This document shows, in pieces, positions 1 through 7,927 of a stretch of 11,742 nucleotides of DNA; the stretch's first letter is position 1, and every line of letters begins with the position of its first letter. A program made the position numbers and the translations under genes. The DNA comes from Lentimicrobium sp. (GTDB taxonomy: Bacteria; Bacteroidota; Bacteroidia; Flavobacteriales; Flavobacteriaceae). Where the stretch lies: assembly GCA_022758945.1 (NCBI GenBank), contig JAEMQE010000217.1:1827-13568 (forward strand), read 5' to 3'. The notes under the pieces are model-generated. The model did not search any database. It was given only the letters and a program-made list of their open reading frames with translations, and was not told where the DNA came from.

Positions 1-8
1 TATAATTA

Positions 9-1028
9 ATGCCAAATCAACAAGAGAATAAAGAAAAAATAAACCTGCATCATGGAAGCGGAGGGGAGCATACCACAAAACTTTTGAATGAAGTAATTTT
101 CAAACATTTAAACAATCCAATTCTCAATGTGAGACACGACGGCGCTTTTCTTGATATACAAGGAAAATTAGCTTTTTCTACCGATAGTTATGTCATTCAT
201 CCTATTTTTTTTAAAGGGGGAAATATTGGCGAATTAGCCGTAAACGGAACAGTAAACGACTTGGCAATGTGTGGTGCGATTCCTAAATACCTTTCTTTAG
301 CGTTTATTATTGAAGAAGGATTTGGATTAGATGAATTTACAGAAATCATCAAATCTATCCGAAAAACTGCCGATAAAGCGGGTGTTTTTATCGTAACCGG
401 CGATACCAAAGTAGTTGAAAAAGGAAAAGGCGACAAGATTTATATCAATACTTCCGGCGTTGGTGTTTTACATGAAAAGGCGAACATCAAAATAAGCCGA
501 ATTCAATCCGGAGATTCCATAATTGTCAATATGCCAATTGCTTCTCACGGAATGGCAATTATGTCCGAAAGGGAAGGTCTGCAGTTTGAAAGCGAAATCC
601 TTAGCGACACCAACAATCTCAATTTCATTGTAGAAAAATTAATGGATCAATGTGGCGATGCTATTCATTTCTTAAGAGACGCCACACGTGGTGGATTAGC
701 ATCGGTTTTGCATGAAATTACGACCGAAAGTAATCTTGGAATGCTGCTGGAAGATGAAAAAATCCTTGTGGATACACAAGTTAAAAGCGCTTGCGAAATT
801 CTTGGATTAGATCCTTTATATGTTGCCAATGAAGGTGTTTTTACCTGTATTGTTTCTAAATCTGTAGAAAATGAAATAATGGAAATCTTAAAATCCTTAG
901 GTCAAAATCCTTCCATAATTGGCAAAATCACTGATGACCCGAAAGCAAAAATCATTTTGGAAAGTGCCTTTGGCGGAAAAAGAGTGGTGAGTCCGTTGAT
1001 TGGAGAACAATTGCCTAGAATTTGCTAA
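9..1028 (+). CDS. hypE: Hydrogenase expression/formation protein HypE
   Basis: HypE is a cytoplasmic [NiFe]-hydrogenase maturation factor. It takes the carbamoyl group delivered by HypF onto its C-terminal cysteine and dehydrates it with ATP to a thiocyanate, the source of the CN ligands assembled on the HypC-HypD scaffold. The 339-residue product is normal length for the family. It has the PurM/AIR-synthase fold markers: HGSGG at residues 15-19, STDS at 57-60, a glycine-rich stretch with GNIGELAVNGTVNDLAMCGA at about 71-90, GDTKVVEKG at 131-139 and RDATRGG at 223-229. It ends in the diagnostic PRIC with catalytic Cys339. The ATG is only 8 bases from the window edge, so neighbouring hyp genes probably lie just upstream. 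A terminator follows at once, making this the last gene of its operon. The closest alternatives (selenide water dikinase, ThiL, PurM) lack the terminal PRIC, so I am very sure of the call. Confidence 0.96.
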   Translation: MPNQQENKEKINLHHGSGGEHTTKLLNEVIFKHLNNPILNVRHDGAFLDIQGKLAFSTDSYVIHPIFFKGGNIGELAVNGTVNDLAMCGAIPKYLSLAFIIEEGFGLDEFTEIIKSIRKTADKAGVFIVTGDTKVVEKGKGDKIYINTSGVGVLHEKANIKISRIQSGDSIIVNMPIASHGMAIMSEREGLQFESEILSDTNNLNFIVEKLMDQCGDAIHFLRDATRGGLASVLHEITTESNLGMLLEDEKILVDTQVKSACEILGLDPLYVANEGVFTCIVSKSVENEIMEILKSLGQNPSIIGKITDDPKAKIILESAFGGKRVVSPLIGEQLPRIC

Positions 1029-1066
1029 AAGCTGAACTATAAAATTACTCTTTTGGTTTTTAGAAT

Positions 1067-1104
1067 AAAAGATGAGATTGTTTCTTAGCAATCTCATCTT
1101 TTTT
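1067..1104 (+). terminator. Rho-independent terminator after hypE
   Basis: A perfect 14-bp inverted repeat (1067-1080 against 1089-1102) encloses an 8-base loop. Its right arm runs into a T-rich tract (1099-1104, then more T's to 1110). It lies 38 bases after the hypE stop and ends transcription of the hyp operon before the next promoter. Confidence 0.9.
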
Positions 1105-1167
1105 ATTTTTATACAACTCAAGCATAATAAAAATATAACAATACAAGGCGAAACTGTTATTTTTTTA

Positions 1168-1175
1168 TACTTTTG
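1168..1175 (+). promoter_or_regulatory. Bacteroidetes-type -7 element upstream of the E1 gene
   Basis: TACTTTTG matches the flavobacterial -7 consensus TAnnTTTG and sits 25 bases before the ATG at 1201. No TTG (-33 element) is found at the usual 17-19 base spacing, so support is the -7 box plus its position between a terminator and a gene start. The same ten bases, TACTTTTGAA, recur before the gene at 3368. Confidence 0.55.
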
Positions 1176-1200
1176 AACTGCAATAATAAAAGCTAATTAA

Positions 1201-3177
1201 ATGACTTTCGACAGAAAAAACCTTACCAACGACCAATTATTGGATTTATATAAAAGATTGGTAAAACCAAGATTAATTGAAGAAAAAATGTTGATTCTTA
1301 TCCGGCAAGGAAAGGTTTCCAAATGGTTTTCCGGAATTGGTCAGGAAGCCATTTCTGTAGGTGTTACGGCAGTTTTGGATACTGATGAATACATCTTGCC
1401 AATGCACCGAAATCTGGGAGTTTTCACGGGAAGAGACATTCCGTTACATAGACTTTTTTCTCAATGGCAAGGCAAAGCCAATGGTTTTACGAAAGGTCGT
1501 GACCGCAGTTTCCACTTTGGAACACAGCAATACAAAATTATCGGGATGATTTCGCATTTGGGGCCTCAATTGGGTGTTGCCGACGGAATTGCCTTAGCCA
1601 ATAAACTGCAACAAAACGGAAAAATCACTGCCGTTTTTACTGGCGAAGGAGCAACCAGCGAAGGAGATTTTCACGAAGCCTTGAATATTGCCGCCGTATG
1701 GGAATTGCCCGTGATGTTCATCATTGAAAACAATGGATATGGGTTGTCTACTCCGACAGACGAACAATTTCGTTGCGAGAATATTGCCGATAAAGGCATT
1801 GGTTACGGAATGGAAAGTCATATTATCGATGGAAACAACATTCTTGAAGTCTATACTAAATTATCTGAATTGAAAGCTTCGATGATTGTGAATCCTCGTC
1901 CGGTTTTATTGGAATTCAAAACCTTTAGAATGCGCGGGCACGAAGAGGCGAGTGGCACTAAATATGTCCCTTCAGCCTTGATGGAGGTATGGGCAGCAAA
2001 AGATCCTGTGGAGAATTACAGGAAGTTTTTATCGGATAACGGAATTCTTTCCGAGGATTTTGATACCACTTTACGCAGCGAAATAAAGGCGGAAATCGAC
2101 GAGAGTTTGGCTCTTGCCAATGCTGAACCCGAGATTGAAGCTACTTATGAAGAAGAATTAAATGATGTTTACAAATCATTTCAATATCAAGAAGTTAAAC
2201 CTTCGGATGAAGTTAAAAATATTCGTTTTATAGATGCTATTTCCAGCAGTTTGAGACAATCGATGGAGCGTTATGAAAACTTGGTTATTATGGGTCAGGA
2301 CATCGCCGAATATGGAGGCGCTTTTAAGATTACCGATGGCTTTGTTGAGCAATTTGGAAAAGAACGCGTTCGCAATACGCCAATTTGTGAAAGTGCAGTC
2401 GTTTCGGCCGGGATGGGGTTGTCTATCAATGGATATAAAGCGATTGTCGAAATGCAGTTTGCCGATTTCGTTTCTACAGGGTTCAATCCAATAGTCAATT
2501 TATTAGCCAAAACGCATTACCGTTGGCAGGGAAAAGCTGACGTTGTCGTAAGGATGCCTTGTGGTGGCGGAACACAAGCTGGCCCTTTTCACTCTCAAAC
2601 TAATGAAGCTTGGTTTACAAAAACACCTGGTTTAAAAGTAGTTTATCCAGCATTTCCATTCGATGTCAAAGGATTGTTGAACGAATCCATCAACGATCCC
2701 AATCCGGTTTTGTTTTTTGAACACAAGCAATTGTACCGAAGCGTTTACCAAGATGTGCCAACCGATTATTATACGATTCCACTTGGAAAAGCGGCTTTAT
2801 TGAAAGAAGGAAATCAGGTAACGATTATTGCTTTTGGTGCTGCAGTGCATTGGGCATTGGAAACTTTGGATAAAAACCCCAATATTTCTGCCGATTTATT
2901 GGATTTAAGAACCCTGCAACCTTTGGATACAGAGGCAATTTATGCTTCGGTAAGGAAAACAGGGAGGGCGATTATTTATCAGGAAGATTCTTTGTTTGGA
3001 GGTATAGCCAGTGATATTTCGGCTTTGCTAATGGAAAATTGTTTTAACTTTCTTGATGCTCCCGTAAAGCGTGTGGCGAGTCTGGACAGTCCGATTCCGT
3101 TTACCAAAGCATTGGAAGACCAGTATTTTCCTAAAGGCAGGTTTGAGAAAGAATTGTTGCAGTTGTTGGATTATTAG
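1201..3177 (+). CDS. Fused 2-oxoacid dehydrogenase E1 alpha/beta, branched-chain type
   Basis: This is the thiamine-diphosphate-dependent E1 component of a 2-oxoacid dehydrogenase complex. It decarboxylates the 2-oxoacid and acylates the lipoyl group of E2 in the cytoplasm. Both subunits are fused in 658 residues: alpha about 1-330 and beta from about 340. In the alpha half, GEG at 148-150 to NN at 177-178 forms the ThDP/Mg motif, and RGH with His247 matches the GH of the active-site loop. In the beta half, Glu397 (in CESA) is the cofactor-activating glutamate and FHSQ has His464. GEG instead of GDG, the NNGYGLSTPTDEQF stretch and the FHSQ region resemble branched-chain (BCKDH) rather than pyruvate E1. 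After His247 the usual serine-rich loop (HSxSD) is replaced by HEEASGTKY. No E2 or E3 gene is adjacent. The gene has its own -7 box and terminator, so it is probably monocistronic. Fused E1s are usual in Bacteroidetes. The exact substrate is inferred. Confidence 0.9.
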   Translation: MTFDRKNLTNDQLLDLYKRLVKPRLIEEKMLILIRQGKVSKWFSGIGQEAISVGVTAVLDTDEYILPMHRNLGVFTGRDIPLHRLFSQWQGKANGFTKGRDRSFHFGTQQYKIIGMISHLGPQLGVADGIALANKLQQNGKITAVFTGEGATSEGDFHEALNIAAVWELPVMFIIENNGYGLSTPTDEQFRCENIADKGIGYGMESHIIDGNNILEVYTKLSELKASMIVNPRPVLLEFKTFRMRGHEEASGTKYVPSALMEVWAAKDPVENYRKFLSDNGILSEDFDTTLRSEIKAEIDESLALANAEPEIEATYEEELNDVYKSFQYQEVKPSDEVKNIRFIDAISSSLRQSMERYENLVIMGQDIAEYGGAFKITDGFVEQFGKERVRNTPICESAVVSAGMGLSINGYKAIVEMQFADFVSTGFNPIVNLLAKTHYRWQGKADVVVRMPCGGGTQAGPFHSQTNEAWFTKTPGLKVVYPAFPFDVKGLLNESINDPNPVLFFEHKQLYRSVYQDVPTDYYTIPLGKAALLKEGNQVTIIAFGAAVHWALETLDKNPNISADLLDLRTLQPLDTEAIYASVRKTGRAIIYQEDSLFGGIASDISALLMENCFNFLDAPVKRVASLDSPIPFTKALEDQYFPKGRFEKELLQLLDY

Positions 3178-3210
3178 AGTTTTTAGTCCGGAATTATTAT
3201 ATAATAAATG

Positions 3211-3238
3211 AGCCATAGCTATTGTTATGGCTTTTTTT
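3211..3238 (+). terminator. Rho-independent terminator after the E1 gene
   Basis: AGCCATA (3211-3217) pairs with TATGGCT (3226-3232), extended by one G-T pair, around a 6-base loop. A run of seven T's (3232-3238) follows. It lies 33 bases after the E1 stop. Confidence 0.85.
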
Positions 3239-3341
3239 ATGCTTGAAAAATATCGTTGTTTTATAAATATTTAGAGTTCATTTAAAAGAAATTAAGAATT
3301 AATCTTCGTAAGAAAATCAATGCTAAAAAAATATTAATGTG

Positions 3342-3349
3342 TACTTTTG
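3342..3349 (+). promoter_or_regulatory. Bacteroidetes-type -7 element upstream of the LRR gene
   Basis: TACTTTTG fits TAnnTTTG and lies 18 bases before the ATG at 3368. Its last three bases are the TTG at 3347 that could be misread as a start codon for this gene, which argues that translation begins downstream at 3368. No TTG -33 box is visible at normal spacing. Confidence 0.55.
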
Positions 3350-3367
3350 AATTCTAAAATTCTCCAA

Positions 3368-5404
3368 ATGAAAAAACTATACTTTTTAGTTGTTGCTTTA
3401 TGTGTTTTTAATGGCTTGAATGCTCAGATTGTTGACATTCCTGATGCGAATTTTAAGGCGAAGTTGTTAGAGGCAAATTCCAGCAATTTTATTGCAGCTA
3501 ATTTAAACTTTGTGCCTTCTAAAATCGATGCTAATAGTGATGGCGAAATTCAAGTAAGTGAATCTCAGAATGTAAAATATTTGGACGTTAGTAGTTCAAA
3601 TATTTTATCTTTAGAGGGTATAAAAAGTTTTAGTAATTTAACTACTTTAGAGTGTTATAATAATCAATTATCTACTTTGGATATTTCTAATTTAGAAAAA
3701 TTGACAACAATTTATTGCCAAAACAATTTATTAACTTCTATAAATCTTCCTATTTTCAATAAAGTACAAGGATATGTTGCAGTTAATTTATCAAATAATT
3801 TATTTGAATTCTTGGAACTTACTCCTAATATTAATATGTTTTTCTGTGATAATATGCCTAATTTACAATATTTATTTACTAAAAATGTAATATTTTCAGG
3901 GTTTGGTGGTGATAGGTTCTCTTTAACTAATTGTCCAAATATAAAATATATTTGCTGCAATGAAATCAATTTACAAGCAATGCAATCATATTTGAATAGT
4001 TTGGGTTATAATTGCTCCGTCAATACTTACTGTTCATTTGTTCCCGGAGGTATTTTTTATATTATACAAGGAAATCAAAAATTAGACAGCAATAACAATG
4101 GCTGCGATGCTTTTGATGAAATTGTACCAAATTTAAAGTTCAATATAACTACTGGCACAACAACAGGAAGTTTAATATCTAATACTACAGGAAATTATTC
4201 GATTCCTGTTCAAGCAGGAACTTACACTATTTCTCCTATTATAGAAAATCCAACTTATTTCGATGTTTCGCCTACAATAGTAAGTGTTAGTTTCCCGACA
4301 CAAGCAAGTCCTTTTGTTCAAGATTATTGCATCACTGCCAATGGTGTTCATCCTGATTTAGAAATTTTTATATTACCTGTAAGACCAGCTTTACCTGGTT
4401 CTGATGCGAAATATAAAATAGTTTATAAAAATAACGGGACTACAACACAATCGGGTTCGGTAAACCTAACTTTCGATGATGCCGTTTTAGATTTAGTTGT
4501 TTCAAATCCAGTAACTACAACTCAAACCACCAATAATTTATCTTGGAATTTTACCAATTTAACGCCCTTTGAAACTCGTGAAATTACTTTTACTCTAAAT
4601 GTAAATTCACCACTAGAAACTCCAGCTGTGAACAGTGGTTCTGTTTTAGTTTATAATGCCACAATAACAAGTTCAGCAACTGATGAAACGCCAACAGACA
4701 ATACTTTTACTTACAATCAAACTGTGGTCAATTCCTTCGATCCAAACGATAAAACCTGTTTAGAAGGCTCTACGATTAATCCAAGCTTGATTGGTCAATA
4801 CGTTCATTATATGATTCGTTTCGAAAATAACGGAACTGCCAATGCTCAGAATATAGTTTTAAAAGATATGATTGATTTGACAAAATTTGATATTTCAACT
4901 TTGGTTCCAACTAATGCGAGTCATTCTTTTGTTACTAATATTTCTGCGGGCAATAAGGTAGAATTCATCTTCGAGAATATCAATCTTCCTTTTGACGATG
5001 CCAATAATGATGGCTATATCGCTTTCAAAATAAAAACCTTGCCAACGCTTGTGGTGAATGATACTTTTACAAATGATGCCAGTATTTATTTTGATTATAA
5101 TTTTCCTGTTGTGACTAAATTGGCGAGTTCCACTTTTAAAACATTGGCAGCACCAGATTTTGAGTTTGCTAATTATTTCACTTTGTATCCCAATCCAGTC
5201 AAATCAGTTTTAAATATTAACTCAAAAGAAACTATTGAAGTGAAATCCATCAGTATTTACAATACTTTAGGACAATTGGTTTTGGTAATTCCTAATGCGG
5301 AGAAAGTTTCGAAAATTGATGTTTCGAGTTTGAGAACAGGAAATTATTTTATAAAAATCAATTCAGATAAAGGAAGTTCGAATGCACGATTTGTGAAGGA
5401 ATAA
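3368..5404 (+). CDS. Secreted leucine-rich-repeat protein with T9SS sorting domain
   Basis: This is an exported protein, probably cell-surface or released. It has 678 residues from the ATG at 3368; an in-frame TTG at 3347 would add seven residues ahead of the signal peptide and lies in the promoter. Order of parts: signal peptide 1-19 (MKKLYFLVVALCVFNGLNA, then Gln); an EF-hand-like loop DANSDGEIQVSE at 54-65 with Asp/Asn/Asp at 1, 3, 5 and Glu at 12; irregular leucine-rich repeats about 68-140, trailing to about 215; a beta domain with SNNNGCDAFD near 240; a DUF11-like beta domain about 326-415; and a conserved segment about 455-590 beginning NSFDPNDKTC. The type A T9SS C-terminal domain starts at YPNP (607-610) and runs to the end. 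Proteins of this build are common paralogues in flavobacteria. The biological role is unknown; adhesion or surface display is a guess. The N-terminal coding sequence is clearly more AT-rich than neighbouring genes. Confidence 0.9.
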   Translation: MKKLYFLVVALCVFNGLNAQIVDIPDANFKAKLLEANSSNFIAANLNFVPSKIDANSDGEIQVSESQNVKYLDVSSSNILSLEGIKSFSNLTTLECYNNQLSTLDISNLEKLTTIYCQNNLLTSINLPIFNKVQGYVAVNLSNNLFEFLELTPNINMFFCDNMPNLQYLFTKNVIFSGFGGDRFSLTNCPNIKYICCNEINLQAMQSYLNSLGYNCSVNTYCSFVPGGIFYIIQGNQKLDSNNNGCDAFDEIVPNLKFNITTGTTTGSLISNTTGNYSIPVQAGTYTISPIIENPTYFDVSPTIVSVSFPTQASPFVQDYCITANGVHPDLEIFILPVRPALPGSDAKYKIVYKNNGTTTQSGSVNLTFDDAVLDLVVSNPVTTTQTTNNLSWNFTNLTPFETREITFTLNVNSPLETPAVNSGSVLVYNATITSSATDETPTDNTFTYNQTVVNSFDPNDKTCLEGSTINPSLIGQYVHYMIRFENNGTANAQNIVLKDMIDLTKFDISTLVPTNASHSFVTNISAGNKVEFIFENINLPFDDANNDGYIAFKIKTLPTLVVNDTFTNDASIYFDYNFPVVTKLASSTFKTLAAPDFEFANYFTLYPNPVKSVLNINSKETIEVKSISIYNTLGQLVLVIPNAEKVSKIDVSSLRTGNYFIKINSDKGSSNARFVKE

Positions 5405-5435
5405 TTATGAAGCAATTTCGATTGCAACAACGATT

Positions 5436-5486
5436 GACTGTAAATTTAAAATCCCAATCCTTGAGCAGGATTGGGATTTTTCAGTC
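5436..5486. terminator. Bidirectional terminator between convergent genes
   Basis: A perfect 13-bp stem (5448-5460 against 5468-5480) has a 7-base loop and T's at the 3' end. An outer GACTG (5436-5440) can also pair with CAGTC (5482-5486). Its position between the end of the LRR gene (+) and the end of the nitroreductase gene (-), and a short T run on the minus strand as well, suggest it serves both directions. Confidence 0.85.
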
Positions 5487-5533
5487 TTATTCTTAGTCCG
5501 TATTCTATAGTTGATACTATAATTGTCAAGGTA

Positions 5534-6169
5534 TTAGTTCAATTCTATCACAAAATCTTCTTTTGCTACTCTTACTTTTTTCATTGAGGCAATCCAATCT
5601 CTTTGCGGATCGGAAACACCCGCATAGATTAGGGAAACACTTTTCAGTTCGTATTTTTCCAGTTCCAAAACATCGTCCACTACTTTGTTGTTGAAACCCT
5701 CGACAGGACAAGTGTCCACTTTTAACTCTGCTGCTTGTGCCAATGCCAGTCCTAAAGCAATGTAGGTTTGTCTAGCAATGTGTTCAAAGTTGATTTCGGC
5801 AGGCTCGGGCAGGTAAATGGATTTTAACTTATCCGTATAACTTCCGAATCTTCCTCTGGGTAATTTTCTTTCGTCGGTGGTAAAATCATAAACGCTATCA
5901 ATTCTTTCGGCAGTATATCTGTTCCAAGCCGCGAATATGATGATGTGGGAACACTCTCGCATACAATCCGGATTTAATGCTCCGGCCGCTAATTTGTCTT
6001 TGAGTTTTTGATTTGTAACCACAATTACTTTAAAGGGTTGTAAGCCTGATGAAGTAGGAGCCAACCTTGCGGCTTCTACGATTTTATCGATATTTTCCTG
6101 ACTGACTTTTTTGGACGGATCGAATGCTTTGACCGCGTGTCTCCAGTTTAAATCTTCAATTAATGACAT
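5534..6169 (-). CDS. NfsB-like NAD(P)H-dependent nitroreductase
   Basis: This is a cytoplasmic flavoprotein of the nitroreductase family. Such enzymes bind FMN as homodimers and pass electrons from NAD(P)H to nitro compounds, quinones or related acceptors. The 211 residues are close to the E. coli NfsB length (217). Visible features are the N-terminal FMN-phosphate region WRHAVKAFD at 9-17, the APTSSGLQPF stretch near 37-46 that contacts FMN and the substrate site, and TCPVEGF in the C-terminal third, which matches the TPIEGF region of NfsB. The start at 6169 gives the standard family N-terminus. It reads convergently with the LRR gene and in the same direction as the 514-residue gene 109 bases upstream, so co-transcription is possible but unproven. 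The physiological substrate cannot be read from sequence; dihydropteridine reductase-type activity has been reported for relatives. Confidence 0.9.
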   Translation of the reverse strand: MSLIEDLNWRHAVKAFDPSKKVSQENIDKIVEAARLAPTSSGLQPFKVIVVTNQKLKDKLAAGALNPDCMRECSHIIIFAAWNRYTAERIDSVYDFTTDERKLPRGRFGSYTDKLKSIYLPEPAEINFEHIARQTYIALGLALAQAAELKVDTCPVEGFNNKVVDDVLELEKYELKSVSLIYAGVSDPQRDWIASMKKVRVAKEDFVIELN

Positions 6170-6224
6170 GGTATTTTATTTTTTAATTATTTGGGAGGCA
6201 TTTTTTTTGTTGCTTTTGTTTGTG

Positions 6225-6247
6225 GGCACAAGCGTGACGCTTGCGCC
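6225..6247. repeat. GC-rich palindromic intergenic element
   Basis: GGCACAAGCG (6225-6234) pairs with CGCTTGCGCC (6238-6247) over ten positions with a single A-C mismatch and a TGA loop. The core CAAGCGT/ACGCTTG arms are perfect. No T tract follows on either strand, so it is not an intrinsic terminator. It is strikingly GC-rich for this AT-rich spacer and looks like a dispersed palindromic (REP/BIME-like) element, although only one copy is in the window. Confidence 0.6.
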
Positions 6248-6278
6248 AGCGTGTAGCAATTAATTTTATTTATTAGAT

Positions 6279-7823
6279 TTACCTATTACTCAACTTCGCT
6301 TTTTCCTTAATAATATCGCTTATTTTTCGGTTTTCGATTTTGCTTTCGAGCCAAGAGATGATGTCGAGGTAGAGGAAGGCTCTTTTCTCGTAGGTGTTTT
6401 TTTCCAGTTCGACAAAACGCTCTTTTACTTTGATGAACTCTTTTTTGATGTCGCTTGGGTAAATGGTGCTTAATTTTTTCAAGAAGCGAATGATTTCCTT
6501 TTGCACTTCGTGTAAATCGTTCATTTTAATCAGGAATTTATAGGTGCTGACCAACTGATTTTCCAAGTTGAAATCCTTGCCGGATTCGTAATGTGCAATC
6601 AAGCACAACAATCGGGCAAAACAGGCTAAATCTTCTCGAACATAAAGGTTTTTATTGTTGATAATTTTTTCGAGGTAAAACACACATTCATTGTATTTTT
6701 CGTTGCCAAAATAAATACAGGCAATTTTATAGTAAAACAACATTTCGTGATGCTCGTCCAGATGTTCGCTATGTAGTTTTATTTTGTCTAAAACTTCAGG
6801 AATCAGGTATTCACTTTCTTCGAAAGAGCCTTCGAGAATGTGATAATTGAGTTTGTTGTTGTATAAATAAAGGAACGATAAAGAGGCTATATTATCATTG
6901 ACCGGAAAGCGGGGATCACTGATGGTTTCTTCCAATAACTCTAGATATCTTTTGAAATTGGACTTGTATTTTAGCATAAATAGAGATTCCAAAAGATAAT
7001 GGTTTCCTTTCAGAAAAAATACCGGATTCAGGAAAATCATATTTTCATTATCATAAAAAAGAGTGACCCATTTATGCGAATATTTATAGCAAGCCAAAAA
7101 GTCCTGAACTAAAAAACTGCGCCAAAGATTGGCATTGTAAAACCAGTATTTCTCGCGAAAACCAAACTTTTTCTGATCAAATTTCGAAATGTGTTTCTTG
7201 AAATAATCGTCAATATATTTGTACTCTTCATCGCTTTTTACATAGCCGGTTTTCAGCATAATCCCATACAATTGCAAAGATAAATTAGACAATTTACTTG
7301 AAATGGTATTTTTATAATTCAGTTCTTTGGCCTGAATCACCAGTTCATCGGCGCGACCTTGCATACTGCGGGTGATGTATTGCGATTCGATTAATTTTTC
7401 GAATTCGACAATTTCATACGCCATATATTTTTCGTCATTTTCCAATGCGATTTGTTTGGTTTTATCCAAGATTTTCAAACTTTGCTTATACAAACCTTTG
7501 TTGTAAAGTATGGCTGCAAAATCAATTTGTTCCCTTAACTGATAGCGAATGTTTTGGCTGGGAATATTCAACCGAATGCTCACTAAAATTTGTTTGTATA
7601 AATAGGATTTAAGATTGGATAATTGCACTTTCTTGATAATGCCACTTTTCAGGATAATTTTCTCATCATAGACTTCCGATTTGTCTAAAATATTGAATAG
7701 TTCGATGAACTTTGTATTGGAACTTGTTTCGAGCCGACTGGCAAAAATCTTAAATTGTCTTTTTTCAGACTTAGAAAGGGATTTTATCAATACAAATAAA
7801 GAATCTTTTTGATGGTTAGCCAT
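6279..7823 (-). CDS. Conserved helical (TPR-like) protein of unknown function
   Basis: I cannot assign a function to this 514-residue product. It has no signal peptide or membrane segment, so it is presumably cytoplasmic. It is rich in Lys, Glu, Leu, Tyr and Asn and looks almost entirely helical. The first 90 residues (starting MANHQKDSLFVLIKSLSKSE) appear to be a separate basic helical domain. Helix-turn-helix pairs resembling tetratricopeptide repeats can be picked out near residues 101-150 (AAILYNKGLYKQSLKILDKT) and about 358-390 (KIACIYFGNEKYNECVFYLE). No catalytic motif, Walker box or clear DNA-binding motif is visible. I recall similar-looking proteins in other Bacteroidetes genomes, but that cannot be checked here. 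It is divergent from the leuA-type gene across a 153-base spacer, and the nitroreductase gene follows it in the same direction. A scaffold or regulatory role would be speculation. Confidence 0.8.
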   Translation of the reverse strand: MANHQKDSLFVLIKSLSKSEKRQFKIFASRLETSSNTKFIELFNILDKSEVYDEKIILKSGIIKKVQLSNLKSYLYKQILVSIRLNIPSQNIRYQLREQIDFAAILYNKGLYKQSLKILDKTKQIALENDEKYMAYEIVEFEKLIESQYITRSMQGRADELVIQAKELNYKNTISSKLSNLSLQLYGIMLKTGYVKSDEEYKYIDDYFKKHISKFDQKKFGFREKYWFYNANLWRSFLVQDFLACYKYSHKWVTLFYDNENMIFLNPVFFLKGNHYLLESLFMLKYKSNFKRYLELLEETISDPRFPVNDNIASLSFLYLYNNKLNYHILEGSFEESEYLIPEVLDKIKLHSEHLDEHHEMLFYYKIACIYFGNEKYNECVFYLEKIINNKNLYVREDLACFARLLCLIAHYESGKDFNLENQLVSTYKFLIKMNDLHEVQKEIIRFLKKLSTIYPSDIKKEFIKVKERFVELEKNTYEKRAFLYLDIISWLESKIENRKISDIIKEKAKLSNR

Positions 7824-7906
7824 TGTAAAATATAGTAATGTAACTTATTGTTTATTAGTTGTTTATATAGCTATTGCTTGCCTTATAAACAGTATAATTC
7901 TTAAAA

Positions 7907-7927
7907 ATGAATTTTATATTAAAGTAA
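7907..7927 (+). other. Mini-ORF 1 in the leuA leader (MNFILK)
   Basis: A six-codon ORF contains Ile and Leu codons. Its TAA stop (7925-7927) shares its final A with the ATG of the next mini-ORF (a TAATG junction). In AT-rich DNA this could be chance. It is listed because of its place in a chain of overlaps leading to leuA. Confidence 0.2.

Noticed and set aside
3347..3367. TTG at 3347 as the start of the LRR protein
   Set aside because: It would put MNSKILQ ahead of a textbook signal peptide (MKKLYFLVV...), and the TTG is the end of a TAnnTTTG promoter box. The ATG at 3368 is the better start.
6225..6247. Palindrome as an intrinsic terminator for the 514-residue gene
   Set aside because: Reading on the minus strand, the hairpin is followed by an A/C-rich stretch rather than T's, and the plus strand has no T run directly after it.
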